Part shown: piece after piece, positions 44,729-54,585 of the stretch
Layout: each line of letters opens with the position of its first letter
Position numbering within the stretch: position 1 is the first letter of the stretch
Origin: Puia sp.
Lineage (GTDB): Bacteria > Bacteroidota > Bacteroidia > Chitinophagales > Chitinophagaceae
Reading direction: 5' to 3'
Assembly: GCA_031292515.1 (NCBI GenBank)
Contig: JARLGZ010000269.1
Location: 1-64,000 of the forward strand
DNA: 64,000 bases
The notes under the pieces: generated by a model
Database searches by the model: none
The model's input: only the letters and a program-made list of their open reading frames with translations
Told to the model about the DNA's origin: nothing
Position numbers and translations under genes: made by a program

Positions 44729-45847
44729 ATGACGAAGAATTCGGATGACCAGGTCTGGTCGTTCCTACAGGATGATCGCTTCATAAAATGGGTGAATGAA
44801 CCCGACAGGGAAACGATCGCATATTGGGAAGATTGGCTGGAACAGCACCGTGAACAGCAGGAAGCATTATTCAAAGCCAGGCAGATCGTCAGGGACCTGG
44901 CCAGGGCCGAAACACCCGCAGATGCAGATCAGCTCTCCGTCTCCATCTGGAATTCAGTAAAAAAAGACATAGACAGACAGGCGCCGGTAATCCCGATGCA
45001 TATAGGCACAGATATCGGAACAAGGTCTTTGCGAATCCGGTACGGCATGGTGGCCGCCGTAACAGGCCTGTTGCTGCTGGGCGCGGGACTCTTTTACTAC
45101 CGGAAACCTGCCTCCGTGAAACTTGCCGCGCAGCATATCACGAACATATTGGTGAACGAAGATCTCAAACGAACCAATCAGACAGCGGGCAACCAGTCCC
45201 TCTACCTGGTCGATGGCTCCAAGGTCATTCTCAAGCCTGGCTCTTCAATCCGACATGCCGTCTTCCTGCAAAAGGATAAAAGAGAGATCTACCTGGAAGG
45301 AGACGCCTTCTTTGAAGTAGCGAAGGACCCTGCCCGTCCCTTTTATGTCTACACAAAGGATATCGTGATGCGGGTGCTGGGCACGAGCTTCAATGTGACG
45401 ACCGATACCCACAATGGTGACGTCACGGTGGTCGTAAGGACCGGAAAAGTATCCGTCTATAAGAAGGCCGCCCGGCTGGCCAGCCAGCTCATCCTGACAA
45501 GCAATCAAAAAGTCTTGTATAAAGCCCTGACAAACGACCTGATCTGCTCCAGGTTGAACAGTATCGAAACCCGTTCGAACCTGATACCCGTCAGCCCTGC
45601 CTTCGATTTCAATTTCGAAGAAGCGCCCGTGGGCAAAATATTCAATACGCTCGAAAATGCCTATGGGATCCCGGTGCATTTTGATGGGAAGAGCCTTTCC
45701 AAATGCGTGGTTACTACCTCATTAGGGGAAGAAGAGTTTGAGGAAAAACTAAAGGTCATCTGCGCTGCTATTGGCGCTACCTATAAAATAGACGGCAACG
45801 GGGTGCTTATTGAAGGGGGCTCTTGCAGTAATGGCGATGGACGATAA
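44729..45847 (+). CDS. FecR-family anti-sigma factor
   Basis: The 372-residue inner-membrane protein has a cytoplasmic N-terminus rich in charged residues (about 1-100), which should hold the sigma factor. One membrane helix (about 106-127, MVAAVTGLLLLGAGLFYY) and a periplasmic FecR domain follow. The latter has LVDGSKVILKPGSSIRH and EIYLEGDAFFEVAKDPARPFYV. A C-terminal STN-like DUF4974 region with FNFEEAPVGKIFNTLENAYG lies at the end. It should transmit the state of the SusC protein (46041) to the sigma factor at 43995. Confidence 0.92.
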   Translation: MTKNSDDQVWSFLQDDRFIKWVNEPDRETIAYWEDWLEQHREQQEALFKARQIVRDLARAETPADADQLSVSIWNSVKKDIDRQAPVIPMHIGTDIGTRSLRIRYGMVAAVTGLLLLGAGLFYYRKPASVKLAAQHITNILVNEDLKRTNQTAGNQSLYLVDGSKVILKPGSSIRHAVFLQKDKREIYLEGDAFFEVAKDPARPFYVYTKDIVMRVLGTSFNVTTDTHNGDVTVVVRTGKVSVYKKAARLASQLILTSNQKVLYKALTNDLICSRLNSIETRSNLIPVSPAFDFNFEEAPVGKIFNTLENAYGIPVHFDGKSLSKCVVTTSLGEEEFEEKLKVICAAIGATYKIDGNGVLIEGGSCSNGDGR

Positions 45848-45921
45848 TACCTGCGATTTTTTTGCTATTAATAATCTATAAAACAACAAAAACAACTATG
45901 TAGAAAAAAAGACCATAAGAA

Positions 45922-45947
45922 GATGGTGGTGCGGGAACACCACCATC
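45922..45947 (+). promoter_or_regulatory. Hairpin between fecR and susC
   Basis: GATGGTGGTG (45922-45931), loop CGGGAA and CACCACCATC (45938-45947) form a perfect 10-bp stem in the 193-base gap. No T-run follows, so an attenuator or mRNA-stabilising element is more likely than a terminator. Confidence 0.5.
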
Positions 45948-46040
45948 CGATTGAGCTCCCTTTACTGTCTTTCTGCGGACGATGTAAAAGGGATGATTTT
46001 GCCACCATTTTTCAAAAAATGACAAAAACCGACTAAAGTT

Positions 46041-49000
46041 ATGAACAAAAACGGAGAACCAAAACAAGCTGTTTTATTCATCATGAGAGTGACACTACTA
46101 CAAATCTTCCTGGTTGCCGGCCTCATAAGCTATTCGTTCGCCAACGACGCGAACGGGCAGGAGATATTAGACAAACGCGTGTCTCTCAATCTGCCTTCCA
46201 GGGAAGTGAAAATGGTCTTGAGAACCATCGCTTCCACCACCGAAGTAGGGTTCACCTACAGCAACAATGTCCTTGAGGGGAAACAAAAAATCACCGTAGT
46301 CGCCCATGAAGAGAGACTGGGAGACGTTCTGGAACGGATCTTTAAGCCCCTGCACATATCTTTTCAGGTGATCGGCAAACAGATCATCCTGAAAAAGCAG
46401 GAGACCGGGAAGCCCGGCGAAATTCCGGCCGCTGAATTGCAGGCCATACTCAAACCGATCAAAGGCACGATCACCGGCCCTGACGGGCTCCCTATCCAGG
46501 GGGTCAGCGTGACGGTGGAAGGGACCCATCGCGGTTCAACGACCGATGAGAAGGGATATTTCGAGATTCAGGCAGACCCGGGCCAGACCCTGCTTTTTTC
46601 ATCAGTAGGCTACCTGGTGCAAAAGGTCACGGTGGGCTCCATAGATGTTCTCAATATCAAACTCACCAAGAATGCCAACGCGATGAATGAAGTGGTCGTT
46701 ACCGCCCTTGGTATCGGCAGACAGAAAAGAGCCCTGGGCTATTCGACCGAGCAGATCAAAGGCGCCGAGTTACAGGAATCAAATGCCCCAAATGTCATCA
46801 ACGCCCTGAGCGGCAAGATGGCCGGTGTAAATATCACCAATCCCAATGGCGTAGATGGCGGCAGTACTCGCATCATCATTGGGGGAAACAACTCCATCAG
46901 CCAGGACAACCAACCCCTGATCGTTATAGACGGCATGCCCATGGCAAATGACATCCCTTCCGCCGCACAGGATGTAACCGCACCCAAAGACTGGGGAAGC
47001 GCGATCAACCTGATCAACCCGCAGGATATCGATGATTTCACGGTACTCAAGGGTCCTGCCGCCGCCGCTCTCTACGGAGGAAGAGGCGCCAATGGCGTCA
47101 TCCTGATTACCATGAAAAAAGGTGTCAAACGCCAGGGCCTGGGTGTCGATTATAACCTGGCTTATAAGACGGTACATCCCTACCGGTTTATCGATATGCA
47201 GAACGAATATGGGGCCGGCGGTATGGTCTCCCTCGATCCCGTAAAGCGGCTGACAGACGGATCCGGCAACCCAATACTGACCGATGGATGGAACGGCCTC
47301 TTCGTCGATCCGAAAACAGGCTCAGGCCCTTATGGAATTGCTACCTGGAACCAGGTGAGTTGGCCGGGGACTGGGGTATCCTGGGGGCCAAAAATGGACG
47401 GCACGCTTATCAAATGGTGGGACGGCACGATGAAGCCCGATAACCCCCAGCCAGACAATATAAAATCCTATTACCGGGACGGGAACCAGCTTTCCCACAA
47501 CGTCTCCGTCCAGGGTGGTAATGATGTCGCAACCCTGCGGGCTTCTTTTACCCACACCGACAATACGGCCATCATCCCCAATTCCGATTATAACCAAAAT
47601 ACATTCAACATCGGGACCAGCATCAAGCTGACTAGTAAAGTGAATGTGCAGGTCAATGCCTCCTATTTCACAAATGTCTACCACAACGCGCCGGCCCTGG
47701 GAAATACAGAAGCCGGGCTGCAGTCGAACCTGATCTATGCCTACGGCCGGGATTACAAAGGATTTGCCGATAACGGCAACTATCGATTGCCCGATGGTTC
47801 CCGGAATCCCTTCGCCGGCTTTTCCTGGGCGGGCAACGGAGCCGCGCAGTGGCTCTATTGGAACACCTATGCCAATAACGAAGTAGTAACCCGGCATAAA
47901 CTGCTTGGGTCTGCACAGTTAAACTATGACGCGACCAGCTTCCTGAATTTTATGATGCGCGCCAGCATCGACGTAAACAACAACGAAGACAGGACTGTCA
48001 ATGATCCTACCGATGCATTGGGAATTACCGGAGGAACTTATGCGCATGGTTTGACCAGGGATAACGCCAGCAATATCGACTGGTTGGGTACCCTTCATAA
48101 GGACAAGATATTCGGATCGGATATCAATGCGAAATTTGCCGTGGGAGGGACCGCCTACCAACGTTCCTCTTATGGTATCACAGGCTCGACTGCCGGAGTC
48201 ACCTATTCAGTTCCCGGCCTGACTAATTTTGGGAATTATACAGGAATCACCCAGTCCGGCCAGGTGCCGACGGAAACCTGGTTGGACAGAAAGCTGAATT
48301 CCTTGTATAGTTTCGTGAATCTGTCTTATAAGAATTTCCTCTACCTGGATGTAACGGCAAGAAACGACTGGGCGTCAACCCTGCCTAAGGGAGAATGGTC
48401 CTATTTCTTCCCATCTTTTTCTGGCTCTTTTGTGTTCACCGAACTCCTCCATGCCGATCCGAATGTATTGAGCTTCGGCAAGTTCAGGGCGGCCTGGGCA
48501 GAAGGGGCGACGGATGTACCCTATGGAGTAATTAATACGATCTATACTACCGGTAGCTTTGCCGGGGCGCCGACATCGAGTCTCCCCACCAGCTTGCCAG
48601 CTATCAACTACAAACCGCAGATCAATAAAACCGCTGATTTCGGGGTCAACCTGGGCTTCCTGAGGGATCGCCTCAATCTCGATTTCAGGTATTACGCCGG
48701 ACATTCTTATAATCAGGTATTGTCCTCCCCTCTGCCGGTTAGTTCAGGTGTTAACGGCATTATTGTGAATACGGGTGTAATGCAGAATTCGGGTCTCGAG
48801 CTGTCCGTAAAGGCCAAACCGGTCGTCAGTCGCGTGTTTACCTGGGAAGTCGGTCTGAACCTGTCGAAAAACTATAATAAACTACTTTCCCTTACTCCGG
48901 GTGCTACCCGGTACGATATGAACAATATCTGGGGCGGAAGCGGGGTCTATATCTCCGCCGTCGTCGGACAGGAATACGGCTCTATTCTGGGATATGACTA

Positions 49001-49745
49001 TGTGTACGATCCAAAGACCCACAAACCGATCCTGCAGGATGAGGACATGTTGATGAAAAACTTCGGCGTGGATGCCGCGACGGCCGCCCAGATGAAAGGC
49101 ACTTTCTATGAATCCTCTTCCACGATGGTCCCCATTGGAAATTCGACACCGAAATTTTACGGAGGCATCACCAATACGTTTAGTTTCAAAGGCGGATTCT
49201 CCGTCAGCGTACTGATCGATTGCAAAGTCGGCGGACAGATATGGGCCGGTAGCTATGCCTCTACCATGCAGCAGGGCACGGCCCCCCAGACCCTCAAAGA
49301 GAGGAATGGGGGTGGTCTGTCCTATACCTCTCCGGACGGGACAACCAGCAATTCTGGTGTGATCCTTCCCGGTGTTTATCCGGATGGAACGCCTAACACC
49401 AATGTCGTCCACTACTACTATAAGTATATGCAATACGGAGTTTGGAGCAGCGGTCCCAACGGCAGCAACTACATCCACAAGACCGGTATCTTCGATGATT
49501 CCTGGTATAAACTTCGGGAACTGTCCTTCAACTACGCCATACCTACCGGAATGGTGAAGAAGACAAAAGTCTTCCAGGCGGCTTCGGTCTCCCTGGTCGG
49601 AAGGGACCTTTTCTACATCCACAGCTCACTGCCCAACCATATCAACCCGGAAGGATCGAATGGCGCCGGGAATGCCCAGGGTATCGAGTTTGCATCACTT
49701 CCCGGAGTACGGTCGCTTGGCTTCCAGGTCAGAATGTCGTTCTAA
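46041..49745 (+). CDS. SusC/RagA-family TonB-dependent outer-membrane transporter
   Basis: The 1234-residue protein is a SusC-type importer of nutrients across the outer membrane. After the signal segment it has an STN domain (about 48-115) that contacts FecR, and a carboxypeptidase-D-like domain (about 135-210). The plug (about 220-330) has SusC hallmarks such as LSGKMAGVNIT and GGRGANGVILITMKKG. A large beta-barrel ends in an aromatic residue (QVRMSF). The STN domain marks it as a signalling transporter, consistent with the sigma and anti-sigma genes upstream. The substrate is not evident because no hydrolase gene is linked. Confidence 0.95.
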   Translation: MNKNGEPKQAVLFIMRVTLLQIFLVAGLISYSFANDANGQEILDKRVSLNLPSREVKMVLRTIASTTEVGFTYSNNVLEGKQKITVVAHEERLGDVLERIFKPLHISFQVIGKQIILKKQETGKPGEIPAAELQAILKPIKGTITGPDGLPIQGVSVTVEGTHRGSTTDEKGYFEIQADPGQTLLFSSVGYLVQKVTVGSIDVLNIKLTKNANAMNEVVVTALGIGRQKRALGYSTEQIKGAELQESNAPNVINALSGKMAGVNITNPNGVDGGSTRIIIGGNNSISQDNQPLIVIDGMPMANDIPSAAQDVTAPKDWGSAINLINPQDIDDFTVLKGPAAAALYGGRGANGVILITMKKGVKRQGLGVDYNLAYKTVHPYRFIDMQNEYGAGGMVSLDPVKRLTDGSGNPILTDGWNGLFVDPKTGSGPYGIATWNQVSWPGTGVSWGPKMDGTLIKWWDGTMKPDNPQPDNIKSYYRDGNQLSHNVSVQGGNDVATLRASFTHTDNTAIIPNSDYNQNTFNIGTSIKLTSKVNVQVNASYFTNVYHNAPALGNTEAGLQSNLIYAYGRDYKGFADNGNYRLPDGSRNPFAGFSWAGNGAAQWLYWNTYANNEVVTRHKLLGSAQLNYDATSFLNFMMRASIDVNNNEDRTVNDPTDALGITGGTYAHGLTRDNASNIDWLGTLHKDKIFGSDINAKFAVGGTAYQRSSYGITGSTAGVTYSVPGLTNFGNYTGITQSGQVPTETWLDRKLNSLYSFVNLSYKNFLYLDVTARNDWASTLPKGEWSYFFPSFSGSFVFTELLHADPNVLSFGKFRAAWAEGATDVPYGVINTIYTTGSFAGAPTSSLPTSLPAINYKPQINKTADFGVNLGFLRDRLNLDFRYYAGHSYNQVLSSPLPVSSGVNGIIVNTGVMQNSGLELSVKAKPVVSRVFTWEVGLNLSKNYNKLLSLTPGATRYDMNNIWGGSGVYISAVVGQEYGSILGYDYVYDPKTHKPILQDEDMLMKNFGVDAATAAQMKGTFYESSSTMVPIGNSTPKFYGGITNTFSFKGGFSVSVLIDCKVGGQIWAGSYASTMQQGTAPQTLKERNGGGLSYTSPDGTTSNSGVILPGVYPDGTPNTNVVHYYYKYMQYGVWSSGPNGSNYIHKTGIFDDSWYKLRELSFNYAIPTGMVKKTKVFQAASVSLVGRDLFYIHSSLPNHINPEGSNGAGNAQGIEFASLPGVRSLGFQVRMSF

Positions 49746-49788
49746 AGAAGAACCGATTTTATTATAAAAAGCGTAAAAAATATTCAAT

Positions 49789-51417
49789 ATGAGGAATGCG
49801 AGAAATATATATATATACCTTTTATTTGGAGTAGCTGTGATTGCAGGACAGTCCTGCACAAAAGGATTCCAGCAGGCGAACGCCAACCAGCAATATCCAT
49901 CTACCACCACGGTGCCTCCTCTTGTTAACCAGGCGATCAGTTCCCTGTTCCTGGGTTGGACCGAACAGGCTTCTATCCATAACGATTACTACTATCCCGT
50001 AACGCAACTTGCAGCGATCTCTTCGGTATCGGGCTATCTGCAGTCTAATGGAGTGGGAGATATCTGGAATGGCTACTATAGCAACCTTCAGAATATTAAT
50101 TTGGCCCTGGACATGGCAAATGCTGTCAGCGATCAGGAGACCATGAACAATATCAAGGCGATACTCCTGATCCTCCGCGCTTACAAGACCTTCCACGTGA
50201 CGGATCAATTTGGCGATATCCCCTATTTCAACGCCGGGAAAGCCTATACGGGCGCCGTAAGCGATTTTCGGGTGGCCTACGACCCGCAGCAGTTAATATA
50301 CGATTCTTTGTTCAGCGATCTGAAATGGGCCGCCGCCAATATCAGGACGGACGCGGCTCCGATGTCCGCGCAAGGCAATCCTTATGTGACGCTGGGTGGG
50401 TATGATACTTTCTTCAAAGGAAATATGGCCTCCTGGCTGGCATTCGCCAATTCGCTTCTGCTACGTCAATCTATGCAAATAGTCGAAAAAGATGCGGCGA
50501 CGGCTACGCCGATCATCGCCGACTTGCTGAACAATAGCAAACCCCTGATCGGCGAAGGACAGGACGTAGGTATGTGGCCAGCTAACCTGGGGGGATATGA
50601 TCTTTCCGGCAGATGGTGGAGTTTCTCTTCAGGGGGCGCAGGATTTACCCGTTTGAGCAGCACGCTTTGGAACCTGGTATCCGACGGGACTAACACCGCC
50701 GACATATTCGATCCCCGGGCCAGGCTTTTTGTCGACACGAATTCCCTGGGGAAATGGGCGCCCTATACCATCGGCAGCAACGCGAGCGATTACGTGGATG
50801 CCTATGCGGATCCGGTTGATCCATCCAAGGACAACGGGGCCTTGTTCAGCCGGTTTAACTGGTATCTTGTTCGCGACGAGTGGTATATTCCCGAGCTCAT
50901 CTTTACTGCCGCAGAAATCCATTTCCTGAAAGCGGAAGCCTATGCCAGGGGTTTGGGTGTTTCTCAGGATCTCACTGTGGCAGAAACGGAATACCAGTCG
51001 GGTATCACCTCTTCCGTCAATTTCTGGTATTCGATGGTGGCAGGAGCCACCAATGTTGGCGGTGGACACCTGAGATGGGACGGCGCCGCCCCTGCAGCTC
51101 CTACACCCGTGCAGATGACCGCCTTATTGACCAATCCGAAAGTGAAATTCGCCGGCGGCCAAAGCGATGCCCTGCAGAAAATCTATGCGCAGGAGTGGCT
51201 CTCTTACTATCGCGAACCCTGGTTGGCATTCAACCTCTGGCGCAGGACCGGCGCGACACCCGTTGATCCTGCCAGCACCCCTCCGACCAGCAATACGACC
51301 TTCTATCGGCTACCCTATCCACAGGATGAAGCCGTTAACAACACGGATAACTTTAATGCCCAGGTCGCAAAAATGGGGACCAACAACACCAATGTAAAAG
51401 TGTGGTGGATGCCATAA
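49789..51417 (+). CDS. SusD/RagB-family nutrient-binding lipoprotein
   Basis: The 542-residue partner of the SusC protein has a lipoprotein signal (GVAVIAGQSC, Cys23) and a TPR-rich SusD fold. Examples are YYYPVTQLAAISSVSGYL, ALDMANAVSDQETMNNIKAI and AEIHFLKAEAYARGLG. It matches the SusD-like branch in which the gene product is a lid on the SusC barrel. It starts 43 bases after susC and is followed by a terminator. Substrate is unknown. Confidence 0.93.
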   Translation: MRNARNIYIYLLFGVAVIAGQSCTKGFQQANANQQYPSTTTVPPLVNQAISSLFLGWTEQASIHNDYYYPVTQLAAISSVSGYLQSNGVGDIWNGYYSNLQNINLALDMANAVSDQETMNNIKAILLILRAYKTFHVTDQFGDIPYFNAGKAYTGAVSDFRVAYDPQQLIYDSLFSDLKWAAANIRTDAAPMSAQGNPYVTLGGYDTFFKGNMASWLAFANSLLLRQSMQIVEKDAATATPIIADLLNNSKPLIGEGQDVGMWPANLGGYDLSGRWWSFSSGGAGFTRLSSTLWNLVSDGTNTADIFDPRARLFVDTNSLGKWAPYTIGSNASDYVDAYADPVDPSKDNGALFSRFNWYLVRDEWYIPELIFTAAEIHFLKAEAYARGLGVSQDLTVAETEYQSGITSSVNFWYSMVAGATNVGGGHLRWDGAAPAAPTPVQMTALLTNPKVKFAGGQSDALQKIYAQEWLSYYREPWLAFNLWRRTGATPVDPASTPPTSNTTFYRLPYPQDEAVNNTDNFNAQVAKMGTNNTNVKVWWMP

Positions 51418-51454
51418 CGTCTTCAGTTCCGGTTACATGTGAATTAAGCAAAAA

Positions 51455-51485
51455 AGGGTTGTCTCTGTTGAGGCAACCCTTTGTA
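51455..51485 (+). terminator. Terminator of the susCD operon
   Basis: AGGGTTG (51455-51461) pairs with CAACCCT (51474-51480). An inner CTC/GAG extends the stem, and TTTG follows. It lies 40 bases after the susD stop. Confidence 0.78.
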
Positions 51486-51591
51486 ATACTATACTATAGA
51501 CGACTGCATACGACTGCGGACCCCGGCTCCGTTGACCCTACCCGATCAGATCCCCTATCCCGCCCCGGCTCCCGCTCCGTCCCTGCCATGA

Positions 51592-52230
51592 TTACAGATC
51601 GTCATATTCATAAATCGGGTCGATATGCGTATCGGGGCTCATATGGAACACCGGGTTGATGATCCCGTTCTTCAGGCCATAGACCCAGCCATGCAAATGC
51701 GGCCTTTGCTCCTTCCGCCAGGCCCGCTGGATGATCGAGGTCTTGGCAAGATTCATCAACTGCTCTTTTACATTCAACTCGGTCAGCCGGTTAACCCTTG
51801 CCTCTTCATCGGCGATGGCGTCCAGCTCCGGCCGGTGCAACCGATAGACATCCTTGATATACCTCAGCCACATATTCAGCACGTATTTGAAATCGTGGTT
51901 GGTCATGGCTGCTTTGACGCCCCCGCAACCATAATGACCGCATACGATAACATGCTTGACCTTCAGGTGATTGACGGCATAATCCAGCACACTTAGCAGA
52001 TTCACATCGGTATGGATCACCAGGTTGGCAACGTTGCGGTGCACAAAGATCTCCCCGGGTTGCGTTCCCGTGATCTCATTGGCCGGTACCCGGCTGTCGC
52101 TGCAGCCTATCCAGAGGAATTCGGGTGTTTGCAAATGCGAAAGCCGTTCAAAATAGCCGGGATCATCAGCCAGTTTCTCCTGTGCCCAGGCTTTATTCTC
52201 GAGTAACAATTTATTGATCGGTAGTGACAT
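51592..52230 (-). CDS. can: Beta-class carbonic anhydrase
   Basis: This 212-residue zinc enzyme interconverts CO2 and bicarbonate. Zinc ligands are Cys43 and Asp45 (CSDSR, with Arg47), His99 and Cys102 (CGHYGCGG). The order and spacing are those of the beta class. It has no signal peptide, so it is cytoplasmic. The SulP transporter gene lies 112 bases upstream on the same strand, so the pair may supply bicarbonate together. Confidence 0.95.
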   Translation of the reverse strand: MSLPINKLLLENKAWAQEKLADDPGYFERLSHLQTPEFLWIGCSDSRVPANEITGTQPGEIFVHRNVANLVIHTDVNLLSVLDYAVNHLKVKHVIVCGHYGCGGVKAAMTNHDFKYVLNMWLRYIKDVYRLHRPELDAIADEEARVNRLTELNVKEQLMNLAKTSIIQRAWRKEQRPHLHGWVYGLKNGIINPVFHMSPDTHIDPIYEYDDL

Positions 52231-52342
52231 ATTATTTTATTTTTAGATTAATTCTTTATAACCCTATTCCGGATTCCCCTATCCGGATCTGTTTTTTCTA
52301 AGATCCCATTTTTCTACGAATCTTCAAAAATACACCAAATCG

Positions 52343-53926
52343 CTAAGCCGCCTGATCATTTAGCGCAGCCTGCTCATGCAGCAACTGGTGAAGGGATTTA
52401 TACCTGCTTTTCCGGATCTCGACCTTTATCTTCTTCAGGTGCGCATGATGCTGGAATTCGTTGATGGCGTCGATGATATCTTTGTCGATAAAATCAGCCC
52501 GGGTCGCGTCGATCAGCAGATACGAGCCGGCCGGAATGGATTCCAGCTTCTCCTTGACGATCGGTTTGTTCAGGAAAGAGACGTCCTTTCTAAATCGCAT
52601 CAGGTAATGGTTATCATCATGCACCACCATCACCGCCGATTTGAAATTGCTCCGTATCAGGAAGAAGAGAGCCACCCCCATCCCGATCAGGATCCCGATC
52701 AACAGGTCGGTGAGCAGGATCGCCAGGATGGTGGCGACAAAGGGCAGCAGCTGATCCCATCCCTTCCGGTGAAATGCCCGGAACAGGGATGGCTTGGCCA
52801 GCTTGTAGCCCGTAACGATCAGCACGGCCGCCAGCGCGCTGAGGGGGATCTTATTTAACAGGCCGGGGATGAACAGTACGCTCAGCAAAAGGAATAACCC
52901 ATGCAGGAATGTCGACAGCCGGGATTTCGCGCCAGCGTTCAGGTTCGCAGAGCTCCTCACAATCACCGAAGTGATCGGCAGACCTCCAAGCAGACCCGAG
53001 ACCAGGTTGCCGACACCCTGGGCCTTTAACTCCCGGTTGGTAGGCGTACGCCGGTTATAAGGATCCAGCTTGTCAACTGCTTCGACGCTCAGCAAAGTCT
53101 CGAGGCTGGCAACGAGGGCAATCGTTAGTCCTGTTATCCAAACCTGGCCAAGTCCCAGATATTCCCATTTCGGAAAAGTGAAAAAGCCGGCAAAAGCGCC
53201 TGCATCCGATGCGACCGGTAGATTGACTAGATGATTGGGCGCCAGGGCAAAACGACCTCCATACGCAGCGAAGGCCTCCTGCAACCCGATACCCGCCGCT
53301 ACGACTATAAGCGGTCCGGGAAGGTAGCGGAATAGTTTCTTCTCTTTAAAGGGTTTTGTGTCCCAAAGCAACAGGATACCGATGGACAACAGCCCTATCA
53401 GAATAGCGGCGGGAGAAAGATAATTCAGGGAATAGAGGACCTCTGAGAACGTATTGTTCCGGTCAATCTGGATAAAGGCTTCGTCTCCCTCAAAATTCCT
53501 GTCATACCCCGTCAGGTGGGGCAATTGTTTCAGGATCAGGATAATACCGATGGCGGCCAACATGCCGCGGATGACGGCATTGGGCACATAATCGCCCAGG
53601 ATGCCTGCGCGGATAAAACCAAAAACAATCTGCAGGATACCCGCTATGACGACCGATAAGACAAAGGCCTCGAAGGCCGGCATCTTGCCGATGGCCGTTG
53701 CCACCACGGCGGTAAGACCGGCGGCTGGCCCGCTGACGCTAAGAGACGATCCGCTGAGCACCCCGATTACCATCCCCCCTACGATGCCTGCCAGAATCCC
53801 GGAAAACAAGGGCGCATTGGATCCCAGCGCTACCCCCAGACACAGGGGCAGGGCTACCAGGAATACGACGACGGCGGCGGGAATATCCGCCGCTGCATTT
53901 TGAAGATTTTTTTTATGAAAGAGCAT
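52343..53926 (-). CDS. SulP-family anion (bicarbonate or sulfate) transporter
   Basis: The 527-residue membrane protein has about a dozen hydrophobic helices, beginning IPAAVVVFLVALPLCLGVAL. It has the SulP core segments GLLGGLPITSVIVRSSANLN and SLETLLSVEAVDKLDP. A C-terminal STAS domain (about 425-510, with SIPAGSYLLIDATRADFIDKD) lies at the end. ATG at 53926 is preferred to the longer frame to 54007. Adjacency to carbonic anhydrase suggests bicarbonate uptake as in BicA-like SulP proteins; sulfate remains possible. Confidence 0.88.
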   Translation of the reverse strand: MLFHKKNLQNAAADIPAAVVVFLVALPLCLGVALGSNAPLFSGILAGIVGGMVIGVLSGSSLSVSGPAAGLTAVVATAIGKMPAFEAFVLSVVIAGILQIVFGFIRAGILGDYVPNAVIRGMLAAIGIILILKQLPHLTGYDRNFEGDEAFIQIDRNNTFSEVLYSLNYLSPAAILIGLLSIGILLLWDTKPFKEKKLFRYLPGPLIVVAAGIGLQEAFAAYGGRFALAPNHLVNLPVASDAGAFAGFFTFPKWEYLGLGQVWITGLTIALVASLETLLSVEAVDKLDPYNRRTPTNRELKAQGVGNLVSGLLGGLPITSVIVRSSANLNAGAKSRLSTFLHGLFLLLSVLFIPGLLNKIPLSALAAVLIVTGYKLAKPSLFRAFHRKGWDQLLPFVATILAILLTDLLIGILIGMGVALFFLIRSNFKSAVMVVHDDNHYLMRFRKDVSFLNKPIVKEKLESIPAGSYLLIDATRADFIDKDIIDAINEFQHHAHLKKIKVEIRKSRYKSLHQLLHEQAALNDQAA

Positions 53927-54206
53927 AATTTTTTTATTGAGCCGCGAATGGAACGCGACAGGGTGATACAGTAATGAGTAATACATCAATGATCCATGAC
54001 CCGGCAAACCCTGTCCTGATCAGGACGCTGACGGAATCGTCGACTGCCGGTCAGGAAGAAGCAGGTCGGAAAACAACCGGCTATCGGGCCGGCGTCAACG
54101 ACTGTGCTGAATGGAAGTCAATAATGAAAACAACAATGAAAACAATAATGAAAGCAAACAAAAAATGAAAGCAAATGGATAGTGGAAATAGACAGTTGAA
54201 CAGGGA

Positions 54207-54506
54207 TCAGCAATTGGGCGGAGGCGTGAGGATATCATCCGCATGTCTTCCCTTCAATGTTTCGGATAGGATCCCCAAACCGGTGAGAGGGGATGCCGGC
54301 AATTTCATGGCCGGCTGGAAAAAGGAAGGCAAGAACTGTTTCTGCAGATCATCGGCAAAACGGGGGGCCTTACCGCCGTCGTTGCCATGCAAGACCTCCT
54401 CCGTGATCTGGTTGCGGAGCAGCCAGCTGATGGTCTGTTTGAGGGGCAGTCCCTGGATGCACAGCACCAGTAACAGGAATAAAGCTATGATCTTGTTTTG
54501 TCTCAT
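54207..54506 (-). CDS. Small secreted or membrane protein of unknown function
   Basis: The 99-residue product starts at ATG 54506 with a hydrophobic segment (KIIALFLLLVLCIQGLPL). A polar Pro-rich tail without known motif follows. A CAAAAATA sequence at 54515-54522 (TATTTTTG on the minus strand) is a good -7 box ending eight bases before the start. This supports this strand over the overlapping plus-strand frame at 54175-54660. It stands alone between SulP and fabG. Short tandem-like AT-rich repeats (54121-54177) follow its 3' end. Confidence 0.55.
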   Translation of the reverse strand: MRQNKIIALFLLLVLCIQGLPLKQTISWLLRNQITEEVLHGNDGGKAPRFADDLQKQFLPSFFQPAMKLPASPLTGLGILSETLKGRHADDILTPPPNC

Positions 54507-54514
54507 GAACGGGA

Positions 54515-54522
54515 CAAAAATA
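54515..54522 (-). promoter_or_regulatory. -7 box of the 54207-54506 gene
   Basis: On the minus strand this reads TATTTTTG, matching TAnnTTTG, and it ends eight bases before the ATG. Confidence 0.42.
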
Positions 54523-54585
54523 ACCTTCGAAAAAGAAAACAGGAATAGCCGGGCGGAATTTAACAAATATTATATGTTTGGCCGG

